The notes below the pieces were generated by a model. It saw nothing but the letters and a program-made list of their open reading frames with translations, had not been told where the DNA came from and ran no database searches. The translations under genes were made by a program, and so were the position numbers. Below, one piece after another: positions 36,128-45,701 of a stretch of 64,000 bases of DNA. Numbering within the stretch: position 1 is the stretch's first letter; each line of letters opens with the position of its first letter. This stretch comes from Lachnospiraceae bacterium. Lineage in GTDB: Bacteria > Bacillota > Clostridia > Lachnospirales > Lachnospiraceae. The DNA is taken from contig JAFXQX010000012.1 in NCBI GenBank assembly GCA_017526745.1, forward strand, positions 62,001-126,000, given 5' to 3'.

Positions 36128-37090
36128 ATGATGTGGATGGATAACAGGCTTATAAATTCATCTTACATGCAAAAGAAGTCTGTTACTGTGCCGAGAAATG
36201 TCAGTCAGGTCATTTCGGGTTTTGAAGCAACGGACAGGTCAGGTAAACCGAAAACCGACGTGTCAGCTATGCGCCGGGCGTTAAGGAATGCCGGAACGCA
36301 GTCTTCGCCTCAGGCTCCGCCCTCTGTCATCGACGGCATGAAGCTTTACTCGATGGCGCTCAAAAAGGCACGTCAGACCTCAAAGAACACTGATCTTGAG
36401 AAGAAGAAACTGAAATACAGTTTTAAAAAGATCTCCTCTAAGATCATAAGCAGCAAAACCTCGACATCGGCAAGAGAAGCGGTGTCGCAGGCAAAGCGTG
36501 AGGTGGAAAAGCTCAAGAAGGCGGCACGTACGGGAAAATACGATCCCGAAGAGATCCAGGCGGCACTTGACCATGCAAAAGCTATGGAGCGTATAGCCCG
36601 CAAAAAGGTTAAGCATCTCGAGGAAGAGGAGATGGCCAGGAGATGCTCGCAGGGATCGGGTGGTGGCAATACCCCGGCAGTAGATACCGAGGGGCTCGAC
36701 GATAAGAAGGATCCCGTACGCGAAGAGATCGACGGTATCAGAAAAGAACTGAAGGAAATAGACGATAGAGCCGAAAACGAGGAATACATCGAATCGGAGA
36801 ATGTCACGAACGAGATGATAGATACGATCACCGACGGCATGGAAGAGATGCTTGATGCGATCGAAGAACTCAATGACCTGCTGAACGAGCTTACCCAAAA
36901 CGTGACCGATATGGATCCCGAAGATATAAGATCGATGGAGATCAAACACCGCAATAAGGAGATGAAGGAAATAACAAAAGCGGATGCAGAATATCTCAAA
37001 GCGATGTTTGAGCATTACGAGCAGATAAAAGCAGACGGAGGAATACCTGTTACATCAGCTCCGGCAGCTGTCGTAGATGTTGCGTTGTAG
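36128..37090 (+). CDS. Coiled-coil protein paired with DUF6033-like gene
   Basis: The 320-residue product is highly charged. A basic region (~75-165) with KAKRE and DHAKAMERIARKKVKHLEEEEMARR leads to a long acidic coiled coil (~190-290). It has no signal peptide or membrane helix. ATG 36128 is preceded by AGGGGTG; upstream starts GTG 36119 and ATG 36122 are in the same frame. It is cotranscribed with the DUF6033-like gene and ends at a terminator. I do not recognise the family. Confidence 0.6.
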   Translation: MMWMDNRLINSSYMQKKSVTVPRNVSQVISGFEATDRSGKPKTDVSAMRRALRNAGTQSSPQAPPSVIDGMKLYSMALKKARQTSKNTDLEKKKLKYSFKKISSKIISSKTSTSAREAVSQAKREVEKLKKAARTGKYDPEEIQAALDHAKAMERIARKKVKHLEEEEMARRCSQGSGGGNTPAVDTEGLDDKKDPVREEIDGIRKELKEIDDRAENEEYIESENVTNEMIDTITDGMEEMLDAIEELNDLLNELTQNVTDMDPEDIRSMEIKHRNKEMKEITKADAEYLKAMFEHYEQIKADGGIPVTSAPAAVVDVAL

Positions 37091-37110
37091 TTATTCAATC
37101 CCCGTCGTGG

Positions 37111-37145
37111 TAAGGCCCGGGTGCTATGCCCCGGGTCTTATTTTG
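37111..37145 (+). terminator. Terminator after the DUF6033-like pair
   Basis: TAAGGCCCGG...CCGGGTCTTA with one G-U pair forms a 10-bp stem followed by TTTT. Confidence 0.85.
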
Positions 37146-37202
37146 TGCGAAGCCGGGCCCTGCGAAAGGGTATATTATACAGCATCTTTTGTACAGCAGA
37201 TG

Positions 37203-37231
37203 TTGGCAACAGAGCGCTAAACTATTATAAT
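37203..37231 (+). promoter_or_regulatory. Promoter of glf (and probably dnaE)
   Basis: TTGGCA (37203-37208) and TATAAT (37226-37231) are 17 bp apart, 27 bp before the glf start. Confidence 0.75.
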
Positions 37232-37257
37232 AGTGAATATATGTTCGGAGGTAGATC

Positions 37258-38376
37258 ATGGCTGTAAAATACGATTACCTGATCGTGGGAGCGGGCCTGT
37301 ACGGGGCGGTTTTCGCACATGAAGCCGTAAAAGCGGGACGAAGCTGTCTTGTTATAGATAAAAGAGACCATATAGGCGGAAATATATACACCGAAGAGAT
37401 CGAAGGTATCAATGTTCATAAATACGGTGCACATATATTCCACACGAGCAACAAAGCCGTATGGGCTTTCATGAACGGCTTTGCCGAGTTTAACAGATAT
37501 ACCAATTCGCCGGTTGCGATCTACAAAGACGAACTATATAACCTTCCTTTTAACATGAACACTTTTCATGCGCTCTGGGGTGTTATAACACCGGAAGAGG
37601 CAAAGCAGGAGATAGAGAGGCAGAAAATGGAAGCCGCACTTCCGGAGGGAAGGCAGCCGCAGAACATGGCTGAAGCTGCGATCGGACTCGTTGGAAAAGA
37701 CATCTTTGAAAAACTCGTCAAAGGATATACTGCCAAGCAGTGGGGAAGATGTGCCGAAGAACTTCCTCCCTTTATCATCAAAAGACTTCCGGTAAGGTTT
37801 ACGTATGACAACAACTACTTCAATGACAGATACCAGGGTATTCCCATAGGCGGGTATACCCGGATCATAGAGAAGATGCTTGAAGGTTGTGATGTACGCC
37901 TGTCATCTGATTTTTTCGCGGACCGAAAAGAGCTGTGCGCACTGGCGGATACCGTAGTATTTACGGGAATGATCGACGAGTATTATGATTACCGTTTCGG
38001 GGAACTTGAGTACAGGAGCTTAAGGTTTGAGAACAAAGTGCTTGATACTCAAAATTTCCAGGGAAATGCGGTCGTAAACTATACCGAATACGAGATCCCC
38101 TACACCAGGATCATAGAGCATAAGCATTTTGAATTCGGAGCGCAGGATAAAACGGTTATCACGTATGAATATCCCATGGCATGGAAGAAGGGTGACGAGC
38201 CGTACTATCCGCTCAATGACGACAGGAACAATAGACTGTACGAACAGTATCGGGCACTTGCGGACAAAGAGAAGAATCTGATCTTCGGAGGCCGCCTCGG
38301 CCGGTACAGATACTATGACATGCACCAGGTGGTCGCCTGTGCCCTCGAGGACTCTTTACAAGCACTGAAAGGCTGA
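37258..38376 (+). CDS. glf: UDP-galactopyranose mutase
   Basis: The 372-residue FAD enzyme interconverts UDP-galactopyranose and UDP-galactofuranose for cell-surface glycans. It has the dinucleotide motif YLIVGAGLYGAVFAHEA (~6-22) and the family signature IGGNIYTEEIEGINVHKYGAHIFHT (~40-65). Further motifs are NLPFNMNTFHALWG, GYTAKQWG and, near the end, GGRLGRYRYYDMHQVVACAL. Length is standard. GGAGGTAGATC precedes the ATG. dnaE starts 4 nt after its stop. Confidence 0.95.
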   Translation: MAVKYDYLIVGAGLYGAVFAHEAVKAGRSCLVIDKRDHIGGNIYTEEIEGINVHKYGAHIFHTSNKAVWAFMNGFAEFNRYTNSPVAIYKDELYNLPFNMNTFHALWGVITPEEAKQEIERQKMEAALPEGRQPQNMAEAAIGLVGKDIFEKLVKGYTAKQWGRCAEELPPFIIKRLPVRFTYDNNYFNDRYQGIPIGGYTRIIEKMLEGCDVRLSSDFFADRKELCALADTVVFTGMIDEYYDYRFGELEYRSLRFENKVLDTQNFQGNAVVNYTEYEIPYTRIIEHKHFEFGAQDKTVITYEYPMAWKKGDEPYYPLNDDRNNRLYEQYRALADKEKNLIFGGRLGRYRYYDMHQVVACALEDSLQALKG

Positions 38377-38379
38377 TAT

Positions 38380-41300
38380 ATGTCATTTGTACATCTTCAT
38401 ACCCATACGGAGTATTCTCTCCTGGACGGGTCCAACAAGATAAAAGAATATGTGCGGTATGTCAAGGAACTTGGCATGAATGCGGCAGCTATCACCGATC
38501 ACGGCGTTATGTACGGCGTTATTGATTTTTACCGTTTTGCAAAGGAAAACGGCATCAAGCCCATCATCGGCTGTGAGGTGTATGTTGCGCCCAATTCCCG
38601 CTTTGACAGGGAACAGACCGGGGGTGAGGACAGGTACTACCACCTGATCCTTCTTGCCGAGAACAATACAGGCTACCGGAACCTTATGAAGATCGTGAGT
38701 GCGGGTTTTACCGAAGGATATTACTATAAACCCCGTATCGACAAAGAGCTCCTTGCAAAATACCACGAGGGACTGATAGCCGCTTCCGCCTGTCTTGCGG
38801 GCGAAGTTGCGAGATACATTCAGAAGAATATGTATGAGGAGGCCAAAGAAGCCGCAAGATCATACCTTGAAATATTCGGGAAGGATAACTATTTTCTCGA
38901 GCTTCAGGACCATGGCATTCCAGAACAGAAGACAGTCAACCAGGCACTCCTTCGCATCAGCCGTGAACTGGACATCCCGCTTATCGCAACGAATGACGTT
39001 CATTATACGTACGCCGATGATGCCAATGCGCATGATCTTCTCCTGTGCATCCAGACAGGCAAGAAGGTTACCGATGAAGACAGGCTCCGCTATGAGGGCG
39101 GACAGTTCTATGTAAAATCAGAGGATGAGATGAAAGAACTCTTCCCCTATGCTCCCGAGGCGCTCGAGAATACCCAGAAGATCGCCGACAGGTGCAATGT
39201 CGAGATTGAATTCGGAAAATCACGACTCCCTCATTTTGAGGTACCCGAAGGGTATGATTCGTGGACTTACCTTCGCAAGCTCTGTTATGACGGGCTTGAA
39301 AAAAGATACAGCGGATACGGGGAGGATATCAGACAGCGCCTTGAGTATGAGCTCGATACGATTAAGACAATGGGATTCGTGGATTATTTCCTTATTGTCT
39401 GGGACTTCATCCATTACGCAAAATCAAACGGATTCTATGTCGGACCCGGGCGGGGAAGTGCGGCCGGATCCATTGTTTCATACTGCCTTGAGATAACGAA
39501 CATAGATCCGATCAGATATCAGCTGCTGTTTGAGAGGTTCCTCAATCCCGAGAGAGTCACCATGCCTGATATCGACGTGGACTTTGACGAGCACCGCCCA
39601 GACGTTATCGATTATGTGGTCAATAAATACGGCAAGGACAAGGTCGTCCAGATAGTCACATTCGGAACTCTTAAGGCAAAGGGCGTTGTAAGGGATGTGG
39701 GACGTGTACTGGACCTTCCGTATTCCTACTGTGACAATATTGCCAAGGCGATCCCGAATGTTCTGGATATAACGCTTAAGAAAGCTCTTGATATGGGAGG
39801 TGACCTGAAGAACATCTATGAATCCGATCCTCAGGCCAAAAACCTCATAGACATGGCGATGAGGCTTGAAGGACTGCCTCGTCATTCTTCCATGCATGCC
39901 GCCGGAGTCGTGATCTGTCCCGATTCTGCCGACGAACTGGTACCCCTTGCCAGAGGATCCGACGGAACGATCGTGACGCAGTATGTGGCAACAACACTTG
40001 AGGAACTGGGTCTTCTCAAGATGGATTTTTTGGGCCTTGTTACGCTTACCGTTATCAAGGAGGCAATAAGGTATGTCCGCGAGAACACGGGGGAAGTAAT
40101 AGACGTTGACAGGCTCGATTATAACGATGAAAAAGTATACGACTATATAGGGACCGGCAAGACTGACGGAATATTCCAGCTTGAAAGTTCGGGTATGAAG
40201 AACTTTATGAAAGAACTGCGCCCCAAGAACCTTGAGGATGTCATTGCGGGAATATCATTGTACCGTCCGGGGCCCATGGACTTTATCCCGGTATATATAA
40301 AAGGCAAGAACTCAAGGGGAGATATATCATATGATACTCCTTTGCTTGAGCCGATACTTGCGCCGACTTACGGCTGTATCGTTTACCAGGAACAGGTAAT
40401 GCAGATAGTGCGGGATCTGGGAGGATATACCCTCGGAAGGTCAGACCTTGTCCGCCGTGCGATGAGTAAGAAAAAACGTGACGTGATGGAGAAGGAACGC
40501 AAGAATTTCGTATACGGCAACAAAGAGGAAAATGTGCCCGGATGCCTTTCCAAAGGCATTTCGGAGTCTGTTGCGAACAAGATATACGACGACATGATGG
40601 ATTTTGCGGAATATGCCTTTAACAAATCACATGCCGCAGCTTACTCCGTTGTTGCATATCAGACAGCATACCTTAAGTATTATCATCCCGTTGAGTTCAT
40701 GGCGGCATTGCTTACAAGCGTTATCGACAACTCGGCGAAAGTATCGGAATACATATACTCATGCAAGCTGATGGGCATCCCGATACTTCCTCCGGACATA
40801 AACCGCGGAGTGGCGGGATTTTCGGTTGAAAAGGATTCCATACTGTACGGGCTTGCTTCGATCAAAGGTGTCGGCTGGCCGGTGATAGAGGCAGTTGTAC
40901 GAGAGAGAGAGGCCGGCGGAAACTTTATCGACATTTTTGATTTTCTGTCAAGAATGGAAGGCAGGGAAGTCAATAAAAGGGTTGTTGAAAACTTTATCAA
41001 GGCAGGTGCATTCGACTCATTTAAAGGCACCCGCAAACAGCTGATGAGTGTCTATGGGATATTCATGGATGGCGTCTTAAAGGACAGAAAGAAAAACATG
41101 GCCGGACAGATGTCATTGTTTGATATTGCCGATGCGGACACAAAAAACGATATGGCTGTCGATTTTCCGGATGTGGGAGAGTTTTCGAAAAACGAACTGC
41201 TCTCATACGAAAAAGAAGTTCTCGGTGTATATGTTTCCGGGCATCCGCTTGAGGAGAACGAAGCGTTATGGCGCAGGCACATCACGAACATGACGACCGA

Positions 41301-41826
41301 TTTTCTCTACAATGAGGAAGAACGGCGCGTCAAGGTCAGTGACGGCGAAAAGGTCGTGATAGGCGGAATAATAGAATCTAAGACCGTCAAGTATACAAGG
41401 AACAACAAGATCATGGCATTTCTTACCATAGAGGATCTTGTCGGAACCGTTGAGGTCATTGTATGGCCCGATGATTACGAAAAGAACTCCGCATCGCTTA
41501 CGGAAGAATCAAAAGTGTTCATCGAGGGGCGTGTTTCGGCCGAAGAAGACAAGGATGCCAAGGTGATCTGCAACAGGATCATCCCTTTTGATGATATCCC
41601 CAAGAAACTGTGGATCAAGTTCGCGGCAAAAGAAGACTATACACAAAATGAGGACAGACTGAATAAAATAATTGCGGATTCTGATGGTAAGGATATAATT
41701 GTAATATACGTTGAGAGCACAAAAGAAAAGAAAGAGTATTCAAGAAACAGAGGAGTGCTGGCAAACGAGGAACTGATATCAAGACTCTCATCAGCGTTCG
41801 GAAGCGAGAACGTGAGACTGACATAA
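38380..41826 (+). CDS. dnaE: DNA polymerase III alpha subunit (DnaE)
   Basis: The 1148-residue product is the DnaE-type replicative polymerase. An N-terminal PHP domain starts FVHLHTHTEYSLLDG. The palm carries GPGRGSAAGSIVSYCL and the catalytic PDIDVDFDEHRPDVIDYV. The tau/beta-binding region and a C-terminal OB fold (KTVKYTRNNKIMAFLTIEDLVGTVEVIVWP, ~995-1025) follow. Length matches Gram-positive DnaE. The gene starts 4 nt after glf without a strong ribosome site, so it is probably coupled to glf. Confidence 0.96.
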   Translation: MSFVHLHTHTEYSLLDGSNKIKEYVRYVKELGMNAAAITDHGVMYGVIDFYRFAKENGIKPIIGCEVYVAPNSRFDREQTGGEDRYYHLILLAENNTGYRNLMKIVSAGFTEGYYYKPRIDKELLAKYHEGLIAASACLAGEVARYIQKNMYEEAKEAARSYLEIFGKDNYFLELQDHGIPEQKTVNQALLRISRELDIPLIATNDVHYTYADDANAHDLLLCIQTGKKVTDEDRLRYEGGQFYVKSEDEMKELFPYAPEALENTQKIADRCNVEIEFGKSRLPHFEVPEGYDSWTYLRKLCYDGLEKRYSGYGEDIRQRLEYELDTIKTMGFVDYFLIVWDFIHYAKSNGFYVGPGRGSAAGSIVSYCLEITNIDPIRYQLLFERFLNPERVTMPDIDVDFDEHRPDVIDYVVNKYGKDKVVQIVTFGTLKAKGVVRDVGRVLDLPYSYCDNIAKAIPNVLDITLKKALDMGGDLKNIYESDPQAKNLIDMAMRLEGLPRHSSMHAAGVVICPDSADELVPLARGSDGTIVTQYVATTLEELGLLKMDFLGLVTLTVIKEAIRYVRENTGEVIDVDRLDYNDEKVYDYIGTGKTDGIFQLESSGMKNFMKELRPKNLEDVIAGISLYRPGPMDFIPVYIKGKNSRGDISYDTPLLEPILAPTYGCIVYQEQVMQIVRDLGGYTLGRSDLVRRAMSKKKRDVMEKERKNFVYGNKEENVPGCLSKGISESVANKIYDDMMDFAEYAFNKSHAAAYSVVAYQTAYLKYYHPVEFMAALLTSVIDNSAKVSEYIYSCKLMGIPILPPDINRGVAGFSVEKDSILYGLASIKGVGWPVIEAVVREREAGGNFIDIFDFLSRMEGREVNKRVVENFIKAGAFDSFKGTRKQLMSVYGIFMDGVLKDRKKNMAGQMSLFDIADADTKNDMAVDFPDVGEFSKNELLSYEKEVLGVYVSGHPLEENEALWRRHITNMTTDFLYNEEERRVKVSDGEKVVIGGIIESKTVKYTRNNKIMAFLTIEDLVGTVEVIVWPDDYEKNSASLTEESKVFIEGRVSAEEDKDAKVICNRIIPFDDIPKKLWIKFAAKEDYTQNEDRLNKIIADSDGKDIIVIYVESTKEKKEYSRNRGVLANEELISRLSSAFGSENVRLT

Positions 41827-41854
41827 GACTATTTCGCTCTAAGGAGACATGAAC

Positions 41855-42829
41855 ATGGCAAAAGAGATTCGTACGATCGGTGTGCTTACAAGCGGAGGAG
41901 ATGCTCCGGGTATGAATGCGGCCATAAGAGCCGTTGTCCGCAAAGCCATTGCGTCAGGCATGAAGGTAATGGGCATTGAAAAAGGTTACAGGGGACTTCT
42001 CGACGAGGAGATATATGAGATGTCACCAAGGGATGTATCCGATTCCATTCAGAGAGGCGGAACCATTCTGCGTACCGCAAGGTGTGAGGAGTTCCTTACT
42101 GAAGAGGGACAGAAGGCAGGAGCAAGAGCCTGCAAGAAGCACGGGATTGACGGACTGGTTGCGATAGGGGGAGACGGGACTTACCGCGGAGCACAGAAGC
42201 TTGCGGCTCTCGGTATCAATACGATCGGCGTCCCCGCTACCATTGACCTTGACATATCGTCGACCGACTATACGATAGGTTTTGATACAGCTGTTAATAC
42301 CGCAATGCAGGCGATAGATAAGGTAAGGGATACGTCATCTTCCCACGAGAGATGTTCGATAATCGAAGTTATGGGAAGGAATGCCGGATATATAGCCCTC
42401 TGGTGCGGTGTTGCAAACGGAGCGGAGGACATCCTTATACCCGAGAAATATGCTTATGAAGAGCAGGAGATAATCAACAATATAATCAACAACCGCAAGA
42501 AAGGAAAGACACACCATATCATCATTAATGCGGAAGGTATCGGCCATTCGACCTCAATGGCACGAAGGATAGAGGCTGCAACAGGACTCGAGACAAGGGC
42601 TACGATACTCGGGCATATGCAGCGCGGAGGATCACCCACATGCCGTGACAGATATTATGCGTCAATGATGGGTGCATATGCTGTCGACCTGCTTTGCGAC
42701 GGTCAGAGTAACCGTGTTGTATGCGTCAGAAACGGCGAATGGTGTGATTATGATATAGATGAGGCACTTGCCATGGAGAAGCATATCTCCGAGTACGAGT
42801 ATCAGGTCAGCAGGGCCCTGGCTATATAA
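41855..42829 (+). CDS. pfkA: 6-phosphofructokinase
   Basis: The 324-residue enzyme phosphorylates fructose-6-phosphate in glycolysis. It has GVLTSGGDAPGMNAAIRAVVR, the ATP-type GGDGTYRGA, the catalytic TID-x-D in GVPATIDLDISSTDY, and MGRNAGYIALW. The Gly after GGD fits an ATP-dependent enzyme. The usual PGTIDND reads PATIDLD here. I chose ATG 41855, since AAGGAG is only 2 nt before the alternative ATG 41849. It follows dnaE by 28 nt. Confidence 0.95.
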   Translation: MAKEIRTIGVLTSGGDAPGMNAAIRAVVRKAIASGMKVMGIEKGYRGLLDEEIYEMSPRDVSDSIQRGGTILRTARCEEFLTEEGQKAGARACKKHGIDGLVAIGGDGTYRGAQKLAALGINTIGVPATIDLDISSTDYTIGFDTAVNTAMQAIDKVRDTSSSHERCSIIEVMGRNAGYIALWCGVANGAEDILIPEKYAYEEQEIINNIINNRKKGKTHHIIINAEGIGHSTSMARRIEAATGLETRATILGHMQRGGSPTCRDRYYASMMGAYAVDLLCDGQSNRVVCVRNGEWCDYDIDEALAMEKHISEYEYQVSRALAI

Positions 42830-42841
42830 ACAGGGAACGGT

Positions 42842-43612
42842 ATGATAACGAGCACATCCAACGAGAGAATAAAGTATGTGACATCTGTCGTTAAAAACAC
42901 AAAAGCCCGCCGCAAGGAGGGCGTTTTTGTGGTAGAGGGTGAAAAGATGGTACAGGAGATACCTTCGGGGATCCTTCTGGAGTGTTTTGTTTCGGAAGAC
43001 TTTACACCGTCCGCAGGGTTTGATCCGGCCGGATCCTTAGGACAGGAGCCTGTGGTAGTATCTGCCGGCGTTTTCAAAAAGATGTCTGACACGACGACTC
43101 CTCAGGGAATACTGTGTCTTTGCAGGCAGGACAGACTGACACTGAGCGATCTTCTCTCCCAAAGAGATAAGGGAGGATTGAAGTTGCTTATACTTGAGGG
43201 GATCCAGGACCCCGGAAATCTCGGGACGATGATAAGGACCGCGGAAGGAGCAGGCTTTGATGCGGTCATAGCGGATGAGAATACGGTAGATGTTTATAAT
43301 CCGAAGACCATCCGGTCTACGATGGGTTCACTTTTCAGGGTTCCGGTGATAACCGTTCCGGATCTTTACGGTGCCGTAAGTGATCTTAAAAGATCATCGG
43401 TTACGGTTTATGCCGCCGCCCTTGATGCGATGGCGGATTTTCGGGAAGAAGAGTACGGTATGCGTCTTGCGTTTCTTATAGGAAATGAGGGGAACGGCCT
43501 TTCCGCCGGGATGATAGATGCGGCGGATAGGACCGTAAAGATCCCGATGAAAGGAAAACTTGAATCATTGAATGCTGCGGTTGCAGCTGCGATTCTGATG
43601 TACAGCGTTTAA
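42842..43612 (+). CDS. SpoU/TrmH-family RNA 2'-O-methyltransferase
   Basis: The 256-residue product has an N-terminal substrate-binding part (ITSTSNERIKYVTSVVKNTKARRKEGVFVVEGEK) and a SPOUT knot domain. The three motifs are LILEGIQDPGNLGTMIRTAEGAGFDAV (~115-141), LAFLIGNEGNGLS (~206-218) and VKIPMKGKLESLNAAVAAAILMY (~230-252). This fits enzymes that methylate 23S rRNA ribose with SAM, such as the RlmB-like group; the exact nucleotide is not predictable. It starts 12 nt after pfkA. Confidence 0.9.
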   Translation: MITSTSNERIKYVTSVVKNTKARRKEGVFVVEGEKMVQEIPSGILLECFVSEDFTPSAGFDPAGSLGQEPVVVSAGVFKKMSDTTTPQGILCLCRQDRLTLSDLLSQRDKGGLKLLILEGIQDPGNLGTMIRTAEGAGFDAVIADENTVDVYNPKTIRSTMGSLFRVPVITVPDLYGAVSDLKRSSVTVYAAALDAMADFREEEYGMRLAFLIGNEGNGLSAGMIDAADRTVKIPMKGKLESLNAAVAAAILMYSV

Positions 43613-43622
43613 GGAGGCTACT

Positions 43623-44417
43623 ATGAAACTTGCAGTGATCGGACTTGGCAATATGGCAACGGCGATGATCTCCGGGATCATCAGGGCAAAGCTTGTCGCA
43701 CCTTCCGATATTTACGGGTCGGACGTGAACCCTTCCCAGACCCAAAAGGCTCAAACGGATCTGAAGATCAATACATGTGCGACAAATGAGGAAGCCGTAA
43801 AAGGGAGCGATTATGTTATCATAGCCGTTAAACCTCAGGTTTATGAGTCTGTTCTTCCCGAGATCAGGGCATGTCTTAATGACGCTCAGACAGTCATTTC
43901 GATAGCACCGGGAAAGACACTGTCTTATCTTGAGGACAAACTCGGAACAAATGCGTCGATCGTACGTATCATGCCCAACACGCCGGCGCTTGTGGGAGAA
44001 GGATGCACAGGTGTGTGCAGGAATGCGAATGTCTCTGATGAGGGCTTTACATTTGTTATGAAGCTGCTTTCGTCGTTCGGAAAGGCTTTTGAAGTGGCGG
44101 AGCATGCCATGGATGCAGTTGTTGCCGTATCGGGCAGTTCCCCTGCATATGTGTTCATGCTCATAGAAGCGATGGCTGACGGAGCCGTGGCTGAAGGGCT
44201 TGACAGGGCAACCGCCGTAAGGATGGCAGCGCAGGCTGTACTCGGAAGTGCAAAGATGGTCCTCGAGACCAGAAAACATCCCGGAGAGCTTAAGGACATG
44301 GTCTGCTCTCCTGCGGGAACAACGATCGAGGCAGTTGCGGTGCTTGAAGAGGGCGCATTCAGAGGTACTGTGATGGATGCGATGAGCGCATGTGCCGAAA
44401 AATCACGCAAAATTTGA
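43623..44417 (+). CDS. proC: Pyrroline-5-carboxylate reductase
   Basis: The 264-residue product makes proline from pyrroline-5-carboxylate with NAD(P)H. It has the Rossmann motif LAVIGLGNMATAMISGI at the start and IAVKPQVYESVLPEI. The catalytic signature DAVVAVSGSSPAYVFMLIEAMADGAV lies at ~160-185, and PAGTTIEAVAVLEEGAFRGTVMDAM is near the end. AAGGAGGCTACT precedes the ATG. The stop TGA lies inside the minus-35 box of the next promoter. Confidence 0.95.
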   Translation: MKLAVIGLGNMATAMISGIIRAKLVAPSDIYGSDVNPSQTQKAQTDLKINTCATNEEAVKGSDYVIIAVKPQVYESVLPEIRACLNDAQTVISIAPGKTLSYLEDKLGTNASIVRIMPNTPALVGEGCTGVCRNANVSDEGFTFVMKLLSSFGKAFEVAEHAMDAVVAVSGSSPAYVFMLIEAMADGAVAEGLDRATAVRMAAQAVLGSAKMVLETRKHPGELKDMVCSPAGTTIEAVAVLEEGAFRGTVMDAMSACAEKSRKI

Positions 44418-44442
44418 CTTATACCGGTAGGTTTGGTATAAT
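44414..44442 (+). promoter_or_regulatory. Promoter of the SleB-like hydrolase gene
   Basis: TTGACT (44414-44419) and TATAAT (44437-44442) at 17 bp. The minus-35 box contains the stop codon of proC (44415-44417). Confidence 0.88.
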
Positions 44443-44488
44443 TCCAAGGCCGTATGTGTAACAGTTTTGTAACATTTTGGAGGAAGAA

Positions 44489-45658
44489 ATGAGAAAACTT
44501 ACATGGCCGGCATTGGTGACAGCGTTATTGCTTGTCTTTGTCGGAACATGGGGGAGTACGGTCAAGGCAACGGCAGCCGATGCGAAGATGCGCATCGTGA
44601 CAGCGGGGGCAGCAAAAGCCGTTACTGTTGACAGAACAAAAAGTGTTGCATCGAACAATACACTGAATATCGAGATCGTTAAGGACACAGCGGCGACAAA
44701 GAAGGGAGAAGTCGCAGGTATTCCTTACGATAAACTGGTGATGGCCGACGTTGATGAGGCTGTCAATGTCAGGGACAGTGCATCCGAAGACGGTAAGCTT
44801 ATCGGTAAATTCTTCAAGGAGTGCGGAGGAGAGATACTCGAAAAGGGCGACGGATGGACAAAGGTCAAAACAGGTGATCTTACAGGCTGGATCAAGAACG
44901 ATTTCCTTCTGTTTGGTGATAAGGCAGCAGAGCTCGCCGAGAAGGTTGTTGAGAAGACGGCTACATGTACTACAGATTGTCTTCGTGTACGTAAGACTGC
45001 TGATCCTGACGGAACGGTCCTCGATCTTCTTGCCAACGGAGACCAGATGGCAGTCCTCGGACAGGATGGCGAATGGACCAAGGTTGAGTTCTCCGATGGT
45101 GAAGAGGGCTACGTATCTTCTGAATTTGTGAAGGTCGCCGATACACTAGGTACCGGTAAGACCATGGAAGTTATAAATGCCGAAGAGGAAGCGGTAAAGA
45201 AGGAAAGGGCCAAGGCCGAGGAAGCAGTCAAAAAGGCAGAGGAAGCGTCCAAGAAGGCTGAAGTTGACAAGAACCGCACGACGGAAACAACCAAGACCAA
45301 TACCGGTGCGGTTGCAGCCGAGGTAAGCGACCAGGTACTGCTTGCGGCGCTGATACAGGCAGAGGGGGGCAACCAGCCTTATGAAGGCCAGGTATCGGTG
45401 GGAACGGTCGTGATGAACCGCTTAAAGAGCGGACGATACGGAGGAAGTGTTGCATCCGTAATATATGCAAAAGGACAGTTTGGCCCGGCCGGAAGCGGAC
45501 AGGTCGCTCAAATCGCGGCAGCAGGCCCCAAGGCATCATGCCTCCAGGCAGCTTCGGATGCGTTAAGCGGAGTCAGCTATATCGGCGGAGCAACCCATTT
45601 CAGAAATGTCAGGTCAGGCTATCCCGGAATCGTTATAGGATCTCACGTTTTCTGGTAA
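44489..45658 (+). CDS. Secreted SleB-like cell-wall hydrolase with two SH3 domains
   Basis: The 389-residue product has a signal peptide (about 1-30, ending near VKATAA). Two bacterial SH3 repeats (VNVRDSASEDGKLIG... and LRVRKTADPDGTVLDLL..., ~85-215) precede an Ala/Lys/Glu coiled coil (~225-275). The C-terminal Hydrolase_2 domain starts LAALIQAEGGNQPYEGQVSV, whose Glu in QAEGG is the expected catalytic acid. Such enzymes cleave peptidoglycan glycan strands; outside spore formers they act in wall turnover. ATG 44489 follows TTGGAGGAAGAA. Confidence 0.88.
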   Translation: MRKLTWPALVTALLLVFVGTWGSTVKATAADAKMRIVTAGAAKAVTVDRTKSVASNNTLNIEIVKDTAATKKGEVAGIPYDKLVMADVDEAVNVRDSASEDGKLIGKFFKECGGEILEKGDGWTKVKTGDLTGWIKNDFLLFGDKAAELAEKVVEKTATCTTDCLRVRKTADPDGTVLDLLANGDQMAVLGQDGEWTKVEFSDGEEGYVSSEFVKVADTLGTGKTMEVINAEEEAVKKERAKAEEAVKKAEEASKKAEVDKNRTTETTKTNTGAVAAEVSDQVLLAALIQAEGGNQPYEGQVSVGTVVMNRLKSGRYGGSVASVIYAKGQFGPAGSGQVAQIAAAGPKASCLQAASDALSGVSYIGGATHFRNVRSGYPGIVIGSHVFW

Positions 45659-45701
45659 AAGGAGCGGATCCGAAAACCCGGATATTGAAAGGATCGATTT
45701 A

